DNA of 14,652 bases, taken from the NCBI GenBank assembly GCA_050256135.1, contig JBFWIF010000061.1, positions 1 to 14,652 of the forward strand, given 5' to 3'. This document shows, in pieces, positions 1-7,116 of this stretch (position 1 is its first letter; each line of letters begins with the position of its first letter). The position numbers and the translations under genes are program-made. Below the pieces are notes generated by a model. It saw only the letters and a list, made by a program, of their open reading frames with translations. It was not told the DNA's origin and made no database searches. The DNA comes from RZYP01 sp050256135. GTDB lineage: Bacteria; Bacillota; Negativicutes; Acidaminococcales; Acidaminococcaceae.

Positions 1-46
1 ACCTCAATTCGCAAAGAAATAAATTACGAATTGAGGTATTTTTATT
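1..46. terminator. Hairpin terminator at left edge, downstream of the phosphate transporter
   Basis: Perfect 11-bp inverted repeat, ACCTCAATTCG at 1-11 and its complement CGAATTGAGGT at 27-37, with a 15-nt loop. On the plus strand the right arm is followed by ATTTTTATTT, which is a good U-tract for a plus-strand gene ending left of the window. On the minus strand the hairpin lies just beyond the stop codon of the phosphate transporter, so it could also end that operon. The required T-run for that direction would lie outside the window and cannot be checked. Confidence 0.75.
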
Positions 47-68
47 TAATCTAAACTTTTATACATTA

Positions 69-1061
69 TCAAAGGAACAAAGTTGCTTTATATATCAGAA
101 CACCTACAGCAGCACTAAGTGGTATCGTTAATACCCAAGCCATCAGCATATTTTGTGCAACAGTCCATCTGACAGCTGTTACACGCTTCGCTGAGCCAAC
201 TCCCATAATTGATCCTGATACGACATGTGTCGTACTAACGGGTAAATGAAAAAACGTCGCCAACGAAATTACTATTGCCGAACCTAAATCAGCGGAAAAT
301 CCGCTCATTGGTACCATACGAAAAATATTTGTTCCCATTGTTTTGATTATTTTTTTACCACCGGCAGCAGTACCAAACGCCATTGAAGCTGCGCAAGCCA
401 GCTTTACCCATGTTGGTACTTCAAAAGTATCTATTAAGCCACCGCTTACAAGCGCCAAAGTTATAATTCCCATTGCCTTCTGCGCATCATTTGAACCATG
501 TGAAAATGCCATAGCAGCTGCAGAAAGCAACTGCATCTTTTTGAAACCATTATTCAAAGCATTGGGTGCAAAACGCCCAAAAACCCACAAAAAAACAATC
601 ATTATTATATATCCTGTGACCAAAGCGATAACAGGCGAAATAACCAAGGAGAGAACAATAGTTTCTATGCCTTTTGCATTAAGTGCTTCAAACCCAGATG
701 CCGCTGCTACAGCACCAACTAGTCCACCTATTAAAGCATGGGATGAACTGCTGGGAATTCCATACCACCAGGTTACCAGATTCCAAATTATAGCCGCGAT
801 CAATGCTGCAACAATAACATTTGCATTAACCATAGATGCAGATTTTACTATATCGCCGCCAATAGTCTTAGCAACACCTGTGCTTAATAGAGCGCCAAAA
901 AAATTAAGAACAGCTGACATCATGATAGCTGTTTTGGGGCTGATAGCTCTTGTGGAAACAGTGGTTGCAATCGCATTGGCTGTATCATGAAAACCATTAA
1001 TAAAATCGAAAACCAACGCCAACAAAACAACCAGCAACAGCATAAATGACATATCATGCAT
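69..1061 (-). CDS. pit: PiT-family inorganic phosphate (metal-phosphate) transporter
   Basis: A 330-residue integral membrane protein of the PHO4/PiT family, low-affinity uptake of phosphate (in characterised bacterial members as a neutral metal-phosphate complex) driven by the proton or sodium gradient. Both inverted PiT signature copies are visible: GFHDTANAIATT at about residues 23-34 and FSHGSNDAQKAMGI at about 186-199. The paired GIPSSSSHALIGG (about 101-113) and PVSTTHVVSGS near the C-terminus are also family hallmarks. About ten hydrophobic segments cover the chain, and the length suits the short bacterial PiT class. The start ATG overlaps the stop of the upstream DUF47 gene by 8 nt (1054-1061), so translation is probably coupled; I see no strong Shine-Dalgarno of its own. 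A start at Met4 is possible. Phosphate as substrate is sure; cation specificity is not readable. Confidence 0.93.
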   Translation of the reverse strand: MHDMSFMLLLVVLLALVFDFINGFHDTANAIATTVSTRAISPKTAIMMSAVLNFFGALLSTGVAKTIGGDIVKSASMVNANVIVAALIAAIIWNLVTWWYGIPSSSSHALIGGLVGAVAAASGFEALNAKGIETIVLSLVISPVIALVTGYIIMIVFLWVFGRFAPNALNNGFKKMQLLSAAAMAFSHGSNDAQKAMGIITLALVSGGLIDTFEVPTWVKLACAASMAFGTAAGGKKIIKTMGTNIFRMVPMSGFSADLGSAIVISLATFFHLPVSTTHVVSGSIMGVGSAKRVTAVRWTVAQNMLMAWVLTIPLSAAVGVLIYKATLFL

Positions 1062-1683
1062 ACTTCAGCACAACCCTTTTCAAAGAATCGGCCAGAACAA
1101 CACAAGTATCAAGCATTTTTTCAAGCTCAGTCATTATTTCTTTCCATTTTAGAATTTGAATGGCATCAGTCGTATTACAGAAAAGTTTCACCATTTCGTC
1201 ACGGTATAGCTCATCGCCTAATGCTTCAAGTTGCTTTATTTTGTTTGTACGTGCCTCAATTTTTAAATAATTCTTCTTCATGTTAGGAACTTCGTTGATT
1301 GCCTTGTTGACCTGCTTTACACAATCACGAACATTTTTAACCATTAAGACTACACCTTCCGAAGGTTCACCTGGTTCATATTTATAAAACTTATGCAGGA
1401 AGTCCCCAATAGAATTCATAATCTCGTTTTGGATTTCAGTCAGTACATGAATATCCTCACGGTCTAAAGGTGCAATAAAAGTTTTGTGCAATTTACTCTC
1501 TGTCGCCTCAACAATTTTATCAGCATTATTGCCTAGTTCCTCAATTAATGACAGGGCTGTAATTTGTGAAGTTTTACCATTTACGCTATCCACCATCACA
1601 TCCGCTGCCTCTACGCAAAGCTCGGCATGATTATCCATAAATTCGAAAAATTTTTCTTCCTTAGGTTTTAACCTAAACGACAT
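1054..1683 (-). CDS. DUF47 (PhoU-like) accessory protein of the phosphate transporter
   Basis: A 209-residue, largely helical, charged cytosolic protein of the DUF47/PhoU-like family, which is commonly encoded next to PiT transporters and thought to modulate their activity. The N-terminal block (FRLKPKEEKFFEFMDNHAEL) and the repeated helical pattern around HKTFIAPLDREDIHVLTEIQ (about residues 86-105) match what I know of the family. I chose the ATG at 1683 because GGAGG at 1693-1697 lies 9 nt upstream. An in-frame ATG at 1704 would add 7 residues but would place that ribosome binding site inside the coding region. The gene overlaps pit by 8 nt and is first in this two-gene operon. It could be named a phosphate transport regulator; its biochemical role remains inference. 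Confidence 0.9.
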   Translation of the reverse strand: MSFRLKPKEEKFFEFMDNHAELCVEAADVMVDSVNGKTSQITALSLIEELGNNADKIVEATESKLHKTFIAPLDREDIHVLTEIQNEIMNSIGDFLHKFYKYEPGEPSEGVVLMVKNVRDCVKQVNKAINEVPNMKKNYLKIEARTNKIKQLEALGDELYRDEMVKLFCNTTDAIQILKWKEIMTELEKMLDTCVVLADSLKRVVLKYA

Positions 1684-1733
1684 GCCCAACTTCCTCCACT
1701 TCATAGATACGCAATTTTGACAAACATGTAATG

Positions 1734-1742
1734 ATTATAACA
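1734..1742 (-). promoter_or_regulatory. Extended -10 promoter for the DUF47-pit operon
   Basis: On the minus strand the sequence TGTTATAAT gives a perfect TATAAT (1734-1739) preceded by the TGn extension (1740-1742). The nearest -35-like element, TTGCAT, sits 19 nt upstream and is weak, which suits an extended -10 promoter. The predicted transcript would start near 1727, giving a leader of about 44 nt. I see no recognisable Pho box. Confidence 0.55.
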
Positions 1743-1789
1743 CAATAGTAAGTAGAAAATGCAACTACTTTATTAAATAATGTTTATTA

Positions 1790-2653
1790 CTATTTGAGTT
1801 TATTTTTAAGCGTACCAATTTTTTCGATTGAAACACTTACTTCATCACCGCTTTTAAGCCACACTCTTTTCTCCTCCTGGTAACCTAAAATAACTCCTGC
1901 CGGTGTTCCTGTAAAAATAATATCTCCTGGCTTTAATGTCATATGCTGTGATAAATAGCTAACAATATAGGCACAGTCGAAAATCATGTTTTTTGTATTA
2001 CCATGCTGTCTCAGTTCACCATTAACCTTGCAACTAATTTCTAAGTTAAAAGAATTAACTTCATCAGATGTTACTAAATATGGTCCGATTGGAGCAAAGC
2101 CATCACATGTTTTACCAAGTAACCACTGTCCAGTGCGAAACTGAAGGTCTCTGGCACTTAAATCATTGCCAATTGTGTAACCAAAAATATGAGACATGGC
2201 ATTTTCATATGTAATATTCTTTGTCATTTTACCAATAATAATAACCAATTCTGCTTCGTAGTCGAACTGCTTCGCATTTGAAGGTAAAAGAATATCTTGT
2301 TGGTGAGCAGCAATAGCATTATTAAACTTGCTAAACACAACAGGAGAAGTAGGGAGGTCCATTTTTGACTCATCAGCATGATCCATATAGTTAAGGCCAA
2401 TACAGATTATTTTCTCCGGATTCGTAATACAAGGAGCAAATATAATATTACTTTCATCTATCAATACAGACGTAATTTCCGAATACTTTTTCAGTTTTTC
2501 AAGCGCCGGTGAACCAGCACCGATTATTTTTTCCATTGTGTCTGGTAAGTCAAGATCGTAAGCCTCAGAGATCTGGGCAACATCCATGATTCCTTTTTCC
2601 AGCCTGACACCTACCCTAATTTGATTATCAAGTTTAAAGTTAACAAATTTCAT
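1790..2653 (-). CDS. Fumarylacetoacetate hydrolase (FAH) family protein
   Basis: A 287-residue protein with an N-terminal cap region and a C-terminal FAH catalytic domain from about residue 80. Members hydrolyse, decarboxylate or tautomerise 2-oxo-acid substrates (acylpyruvates, oxaloacetate, fumarylpyruvate, homoprotocatechuate-pathway intermediates) with one Mg or Mn ion. Visible motifs are IGLNYMDHADE (about 85-95, with the His92/Glu95 pair), the metal ligands Glu133 and Glu135 in DYEAEL, Asp164 in IGNDLSARD, Lys181 in GKTCDGFAPIGP, and GDIIFTGTPAGV near the C-terminus. All catalytic positions appear intact. AAAGGAG precedes the ATG with a somewhat long spacing of about 11 nt. It is separated from glcF by a terminator, so it is a single transcription unit. 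The exact substrate cannot be read; acylpyruvase or oxaloacetate decarboxylase/tautomerase are the usual guesses. Confidence 0.88.
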   Translation of the reverse strand: MKFVNFKLDNQIRVGVRLEKGIMDVAQISEAYDLDLPDTMEKIIGAGSPALEKLKKYSEITSVLIDESNIIFAPCITNPEKIICIGLNYMDHADESKMDLPTSPVVFSKFNNAIAAHQQDILLPSNAKQFDYEAELVIIIGKMTKNITYENAMSHIFGYTIGNDLSARDLQFRTGQWLLGKTCDGFAPIGPYLVTSDEVNSFNLEISCKVNGELRQHGNTKNMIFDCAYIVSYLSQHMTLKPGDIIFTGTPAGVILGYQEEKRVWLKSGDEVSVSIEKIGTLKNKLK

Positions 2654-2703
2654 TGGCTACACGACTCCTTTTCTTCTGCTAGTTTTTGAAATTCTATAGA
2701 GAC

Positions 2704-2732
2704 AATATATCATCTATTTTAAATAGCAGCAA
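2704..2732 (-). promoter_or_regulatory. Candidate promoter of the FAH-family gene with an internal palindrome
   Basis: Minus-strand TTGCTG (2727-2732) and TATATT (2704-2709) are separated by exactly 17 nt. The -10 matches 5 of 6 consensus bases and the -35 only 3 of 6. The spacer holds a perfect 13-nt palindrome, CTATTT-T-AAATAG at 2714-2726, which could be an operator. The AT-richness of the region makes both calls tentative. Confidence 0.4.
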
Positions 2733-2776
2733 TCATATAGTATTTGTAACCAAATTACTTAAAATATAAACATTTT

Positions 2777-2823
2777 ATAAAAAAATACACACCTCCGCCG
2801 AATAGGCAACTAAGGTGTGTATT
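2777..2823 (-). terminator. Rho-independent terminator of glcDF
   Basis: Perfect 11-bp stem with arms at 2784-2794 (AATACACACCT on the plus strand) and 2813-2823 (its complement AGGTGTGTATT), separated by 18 nt. On the minus strand the hairpin lies just after the glcF stop codon and is followed by an uninterrupted T-run (A-run at 2779-2785 on the plus strand). This isolates glcDF from the FAH-family gene. Confidence 0.85.
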
Positions 2824-2834
2824 ATATAACAGAT

Positions 2835-3932
2835 TTATAAAATTTCGCTGATATGAAGAGCTTTAAACTTGCCGCCACTTTTTTCAGCTGCTCGCTTGAG
2901 CTGCCTTAAACAATTAAAACATTCTGTCGTTACAATTGCTGCACCACTCTTTTCTATATTCAGACATTTTTTGTCCAACAAAGTATCAGATGTTTCTGGA
3001 TAATCGCTAGGGAAAAAGCAAGGTCCGCCACAGCACACATCAGCGCCAGACATCTCAACATAATCACCGGCTGTTTTCAAAAGTTCACGAGGTTCTTTTT
3101 TTATGCCTTGATTCCTGCCCAAGTGACATGGATCATGATAGGTTATCTGTTCCTTATGTTTTTCTGGCATATAACCAATTTTGGTTAAATACTCAGATAA
3201 TGCTAATACCTTTTTGCTAAAAGCAGCTGCACGTTCACTCCATTCCGGATCATTTGCCAAATAGGATGCGATTTTTTTCAATGTATCGCTGCAACATGCG
3301 CAGTCGGATACAATAGTATCAACATCCTCGAAAAGTTGGATGTTTTGTTTCGCGTATTCAATAAATAGCTCTGTATGCCCACGTGTTAAAGCAGGTAAGC
3401 CGCAGCATTCATTATTAATCAACTCAACTTCAGCCACGCGACTCAAGAGTTCAACTGTTTTTACTGCAGTATCAATTGCATCAAGTCTCGCCTGACAGCC
3501 AAAGAAATAAGCTACTTTACGTTCATTTTCTATTTCCGGTCCTTCTATTTCTGCACAACGGTCACACAATGCATCAAACGCTTTGTTCATTTTTTCTTTT
3601 TCGTCTGTAGAATGATCGAAAGTTTTATTTGACAGGTGAACTAATTTTTGTCTGGTTTTCAACATTACATCAGTTACTTTTACTTTGCTGGCACAAACAT
3701 CAGTGCAGGCGCCGCACAGCAAACAATAATCGACTGTTGTCAAAATATCCGCTTCCGCTGCAACAGCACCATTAGTAAGTGCACGAGCTGCATTAACCAT
3801 ACCACGAGCCCCACAAGCTTCCCGACTATTTACTGCAAAAACGGGACAAACTAGTAAGCAATTACCACAACGGTCACATTTGCTGGCTATTTCATGAATT
3901 TCGTTAAGCAATTCTGTATTTTTATCAGTCAT
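2835..3932 (-). CDS. glcF: Glycolate/D-lactate dehydrogenase iron-sulfur subunit
   Basis: A 365-residue (Fe-S)-binding protein of the GlcF/heterodisulfide-reductase D type that takes electrons from the flavin subunit encoded just upstream and passes them to a quinone or another carrier. Two 4Fe-4S ferredoxin motifs are complete: Cys19, Cys22, Cys25, Cys29 (CDRCGNCLLVCP) and Cys70, Cys73, Cys76, Cys80 (CLLCGACTDVC). Two cysteine-rich CCG domains follow, with CCG at 176-178 (after FFGCQA, followed by CACC at 211-214) and at 300-302 (after HDPCHLGR). The gene overlaps glcD by 8 nt (3925-3932) and has a GGAGGAGG ribosome binding site inside the glcD end. Length is slightly short of E. coli GlcF. 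No electron-transfer flavoprotein genes are adjacent. Glycolate and D-lactate cannot be told apart from sequence alone. Confidence 0.9.
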   Translation of the reverse strand: MTDKNTELLNEIHEIASKCDRCGNCLLVCPVFAVNSREACGARGMVNAARALTNGAVAAEADILTTVDYCLLCGACTDVCASKVKVTDVMLKTRQKLVHLSNKTFDHSTDEKEKMNKAFDALCDRCAEIEGPEIENERKVAYFFGCQARLDAIDTAVKTVELLSRVAEVELINNECCGLPALTRGHTELFIEYAKQNIQLFEDVDTIVSDCACCSDTLKKIASYLANDPEWSERAAAFSKKVLALSEYLTKIGYMPEKHKEQITYHDPCHLGRNQGIKKEPRELLKTAGDYVEMSGADVCCGGPCFFPSDYPETSDTLLDKKCLNIEKSGAAIVTTECFNCLRQLKRAAEKSGGKFKALHISEIL

Positions 3933-5337
3933 GGGTAGTTTCCTCCTCCGGCCATACTTTGCCTGGGTTCAGTATTCCTTTTGGATCCAATGCCATTTTA
4001 ATTGATTTTAGGACATCAACTCCGGCTTCGCCTAACGCATCTTTTAAATAGTGTTGCTTCGTTATTCCAATGCCATGTTCACCTGAAAGTGTGCCGCCTA
4101 ATTCAAGCGTAGCTGCAAAAACTTCATCAACTGCCATATGCACAACTTTTGCCTGTTCAGGATCTGACATATCACAAAGGATAGATGGATGCAAATTGCC
4201 ATCGCCGGCATGTCCGTAAACGGCAAAATCCAAATTATATTTATCAACAATTTGTCTTATGCGTCTTACAATTTCAGGAAATTCATTTCGTGGCACTGAA
4301 ATGTCCTCGCTGACACGGTCGGGTGCCAAAGCTCCAACTGCAGGGCTTAGTGCGCGACGTATTGCCCAAAGATCATCCGCTTCTTTGGCATTTGCAGCAA
4401 CACGCACCTCAACTACACCATTTTTGTTAGCTATTTTTCCTATTTGTTCAGCTTGTTTTTTGATTTCATATTCTTCAGAACCATCAACCTCAGTTACAAT
4501 GCAAGCCTGAGCATTATCCGGAAAATCAAATTTACGATTTTTGGCAATTGCATTAAGGCAAGTCCTATCCATCAGTTCCGCTGACGCTGGCACTACTCCA
4601 GACTGCAGCATTTGATGAATAGTATTACAAGCTCCATCAAGAGTATCGAATATCAATAAGAGCGTGTTACGTAATTTTGGCATAGGTATAAGTCTGAGGA
4701 TTGCCTTGGTGACAATACCCAAAGTTCCTTCTGAGCCAACTATTAATTGCGTCATATTATAGCCAGTGACATTCTTTATTGATTTGCCACCTGTTTTTAT
4801 TATCCTTCCGTCGGCAAGCACAACTTCCAAGCCCATAACAAAATTATGGGTTACACCATATTTAACTGCGCGCATGCCGCCTGCATCTTCTGCAATATTA
4901 CCACCAATTGTTGAAAATTTAAAGCTGGCCGGATCAGGAGGATAAAACAATCCTTTTTGCGCACAAAGGTTATAAATATCTCCTGTACGTGCCCCAGCCT
5001 CTACTGTAATCATCATATTTTTTTCATCTAATTCTATCACTGACGTCATACGATCAAGGCATAAAACGATGCCTCCTTTAAGTGGAATTGATCCACCTGT
5101 CCGTCCACTTGCCGTACCGCGAGCTGTCACAGGAATAGAATTTTCAAAAGCTATTTTCATAACAGCTGATACTTCTTCCGCAGTACGCGGTCTAACGACC
5201 AATTCAGGCATACTGGCTGGAAATAAAGGTACAAATGACGCATCATACGAATAACCAAAAAGATCTAAATCTGAATCCATGACATGCTCTTGTCCAACAA
5301 TGTTACGAATTTTTCGAACAACTTCTTGAGTTATCAT
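3925..5337 (-). CDS. glcD: FAD-linked glycolate/D-lactate dehydrogenase, catalytic subunit
   Basis: A 470-residue FAD-dependent 2-hydroxyacid oxidoreductase of the GlcD family, oxidising glycolate or D-lactate to the 2-oxo acid. The N-terminal part is a PCMH-type FAD-binding domain: PELVVRPRTAEEV, then TARGTASGRTGGSIPLKGG, then TIGGNIAEDAGGMRAVKYG and IVGSEGTLGIVTKAILRLIP. The C-terminal FAD-linked oxidase domain shows the conserved VYGHAGDGNLHP and LSGEHGIGITK, and the chain ends with the family-typical LDPKGILNPGKVWP. I chose the ATG at 5337 because GGAGG at 5344-5348 sits 6 nt upstream; an in-frame TTG at 5382 would include this ribosome binding site in the coding sequence. The downstream gene glcF overlaps by 8 nt, so the two subunits are made together. 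The substrate (glycolate, D-lactate or another 2-hydroxyacid) is open. Confidence 0.92.
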   Translation of the reverse strand: MITQEVVRKIRNIVGQEHVMDSDLDLFGYSYDASFVPLFPASMPELVVRPRTAEEVSAVMKIAFENSIPVTARGTASGRTGGSIPLKGGIVLCLDRMTSVIELDEKNMMITVEAGARTGDIYNLCAQKGLFYPPDPASFKFSTIGGNIAEDAGGMRAVKYGVTHNFVMGLEVVLADGRIIKTGGKSIKNVTGYNMTQLIVGSEGTLGIVTKAILRLIPMPKLRNTLLLIFDTLDGACNTIHQMLQSGVVPASAELMDRTCLNAIAKNRKFDFPDNAQACIVTEVDGSEEYEIKKQAEQIGKIANKNGVVEVRVAANAKEADDLWAIRRALSPAVGALAPDRVSEDISVPRNEFPEIVRRIRQIVDKYNLDFAVYGHAGDGNLHPSILCDMSDPEQAKVVHMAVDEVFAATLELGGTLSGEHGIGITKQHYLKDALGEAGVDVLKSIKMALDPKGILNPGKVWPEEETTHD

Positions 5338-5372
5338 TGCAAGCCTCCATTTTTCAATTTTTCCTAACTTTG

Positions 5373-5404
5373 ATAATAGCAAAAATCAGCCTATTTATAA
5401 ATAG
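5373..5404 (-). promoter_or_regulatory. Candidate glcD promoter overlapping a palindrome
   Basis: Minus-strand TATTAT at 5373-5378 is preceded by TGC, giving an extended -10. A -35-like TTTATA lies 17 nt upstream (5396-5401) inside a perfect 14-nt palindrome, CTATTTATAAATAG at 5391-5404. A start near 5366 would give a leader of about 30 nt. The palindrome over the -35 region could be a regulator site, but the stretch is AT-only apart from its ends. Confidence 0.4.
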
Positions 5405-5455
5405 AGAAATTAAAAAATTATGCTTCAGTAACAATTATTATAAATATAAATCATG

Positions 5456-6301
5456 TCACGACAGTAATCGATGTCTTAGTGAAAAAGTAATAAAGAACAC
5501 CACAGCAGCAAACAGAACTATTGTTGCACCTGTTGCAGTATTCCAATAATATGACATTACGAGACCAGTAATCCCTGATAGTAAAGCAATAAACACTGAA
5601 AAAAAATGATACTGCCGGATATTATTACTTATATTACGTGCCGCAGCTGCTGGAAGCACAAGCATTGAATTAATAATCAGCAGTCCAACCCATTGAATAC
5701 TGATAGCAACCACTATAGCCAATACGGTAGAAAATATCATCTCACTTATTAAAGTATCAACTCCTCGACTTGCTGCCAAAGAAGAATTTATACTAGAAAG
5801 CAAAAGCCGATTAAATATAAAATACCATAAGCAAACAACACCAAGAAAAACAGCGGCGATCATCAAAACATCTTCTTGGCTTATACTTAACAAATCACCG
5901 ATAAGATATGAAGAATATTTTGCAAAACTACCACTATGTGACATAATTATTAACCCCAATGCAATAGCAATAGAAGAAAAAACACCTATTATTGTATCGT
6001 TCGAAGTTGTTGACCTGTGTTTAATAAATGTAATAAAAGCAGCAAAAAATATCGAAAACAAAACTATTGCTGGCAATGGTTTGATAAACCCAAGTAGAGT
6101 CCCTATTGCGATACCTGTGAATGCTCCATGACCTAATGAATCAGAGAAAAAAGCCATACGATTGTTAACCACCATAGTACCCAAAAGTCCAAAAAGCGGC
6201 ATCACAAAAATGATAGCTAAAAATGCATTTTTCATAAAAGTATGAGCGGCCCAAGAAAATGGCAATATATAATCAGACAAAGTATACCAACCTTCTAGCA
6301 T
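5456..6301 (-). CDS. znuB: Zinc ABC transporter permease
   Basis: A 281-residue hydrophobic permease of the ABC-3 family (ZnuB/TroC/MntB), forming the membrane channel for a divalent metal delivered by the lipoprotein ZnuA and powered by ZnuC. About eight membrane segments cover the chain. The family motif FFSDSLGHGAFTGIAIG is near residues 51-67, and the conserved WVGLLIINSMLVLPAAAARN lies in the C-terminal half. The start ATG overlaps the znuC stop by 7 nt (6295-6301), with GGGGGAGG inside the znuC end as ribosome binding site. It is the last gene of the zur-znuA-znuC-znuB unit. I see no obvious GC-rich terminator in the 118 nt before glcD. Zinc is inferred from the Zur-like regulator and the ZnuA ligands; the permease itself does not separate Zn from Mn. 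Confidence 0.92.
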   Translation of the reverse strand: MLEGWYTLSDYILPFSWAAHTFMKNAFLAIIFVMPLFGLLGTMVVNNRMAFFSDSLGHGAFTGIAIGTLLGFIKPLPAIVLFSIFFAAFITFIKHRSTTSNDTIIGVFSSIAIALGLIIMSHSGSFAKYSSYLIGDLLSISQEDVLMIAAVFLGVVCLWYFIFNRLLLSSINSSLAASRGVDTLISEMIFSTVLAIVVAISIQWVGLLIINSMLVLPAAAARNISNNIRQYHFFSVFIALLSGITGLVMSYYWNTATGATIVLFAAVVFFITFSLRHRLLS

Positions 6302-7116
6302 TGACCTCCCCCGCTTTCTGATTTGTTTTTATCGTCATAACATGCGGGTAAAATCGTTTTAAAAATTTTCTTTGTCTTTTCATCATTAAAAACTTCTTCC
6401 GGTGTACCGTTGCAAATGACTGTTCCATCAAGCAAAACAACTCTGTCCGCATATCTGTATACCAGCTCAAAATCATGCGAAACCAAAATGATCGACAAGT
6501 CATGTTTCTTACGAAGTTCTGATACCATATCATAAAACAACTCTAAACCATTCTGGTCTATTCCAGAAACAGGTTCATCCAAAAGTAATAAATCTGGAAC
6601 AGGGTCAAGCGCAAGGGCCAGAAGAACTCTCTGCAATTCACCGCCAGACAATGCTCCAAGTCTTCTATCCACAAGATGTTCAGCTTTTACTTTTTTAAGA
6701 TCCTCAATAACCCTGTTGCGTATTTTTTGCGAACAGCATAGCCACGACGGCATTCCGCCCAAACAAGCATTAAACAAATCACTAACACTTGTTGGCGTAC
6801 CAATATCAAAATTCAAATGCTGAGGAACGTATCCTATACAAGGATGCCCTGTGTGTACACCTTTTTCATCCAAATATTTCAAAGTACCGACATGCTGAAT
6901 CTCCCCTAACAAAGCCTTCAGCAAAGTGCTTTTTCCTGTTCCATTTCTTCCTATAATGGCTGTAAGCTCGCCACAATGAATATGCAGATTGACATTATCA
7001 AAAATCTTTACAGCGCCAAAACTAACGCCAAAATTTTCAATCTTAGTACAGCAAAGTTTGTTGCAAACGTTCCCGCTATTATATTGCATATTGCTATTAT
7101 GTTTATCGTCTATCAT
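6295..7116 (-). CDS. znuC: Zinc ABC transporter ATP-binding protein
   Basis: A 273-residue ABC ATPase that drives metal uptake through ZnuB on the inner face of the membrane. Visible elements are Walker A GRNGTGKST (56-64), the Q-loop glutamine at about 99 (GYVPQHLNF), the signature LSGGE (156-160), Walker B LLLLDE (176-181) and the switch His214 in VSHD. All are intact. The protein carries an extra N-terminal stretch of about 24 residues with three cysteines (18, 22, 23) and another Cys pair at 127-128, which are not required for the fold. The start overlaps the znuA stop as ATGA (7113-7116), with AAAGAGG just upstream, and the end overlaps znuB by 7 nt, so the three transporter genes are translationally coupled. 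Confidence 0.93.
   Translation of the reverse strand: MIDDKHNSNMQYNSGNVCNKLCCTKIENFGVSFGAVKIFDNVNLHIHCGELTAIIGRNGTGKSTLLKALLGEIQHVGTLKYLDEKGVHTGHPCIGYVPQHLNFDIGTPTSVSDLFNACLGGMPSWLCCSQKIRNRVIEDLKKVKAEHLVDRRLGALSGGELQRVLLALALDPVPDLLLLDEPVSGIDQNGLELFYDMVSELRKKHDLSIILVSHDFELVYRYADRVVLLDGTVICNGTPEEVFNDEKTKKIFKTILPACYDDKNKSESGGGQC

Noticed and set aside
343..990. 215-codon open frame on the plus strand
   Set aside because: It is antisense to the phosphate transporter, whose PiT motifs are unmistakable, and its product has no recognisable domain and no upstream ribosome binding site.
1750..1770. Hairpin AAGTAG / CTACTT between the FAH-family gene and the DUF47 gene
   Set aside because: Only a 6-bp stem with a 9-nt loop and no T-run after it on the minus strand; not a credible terminator.
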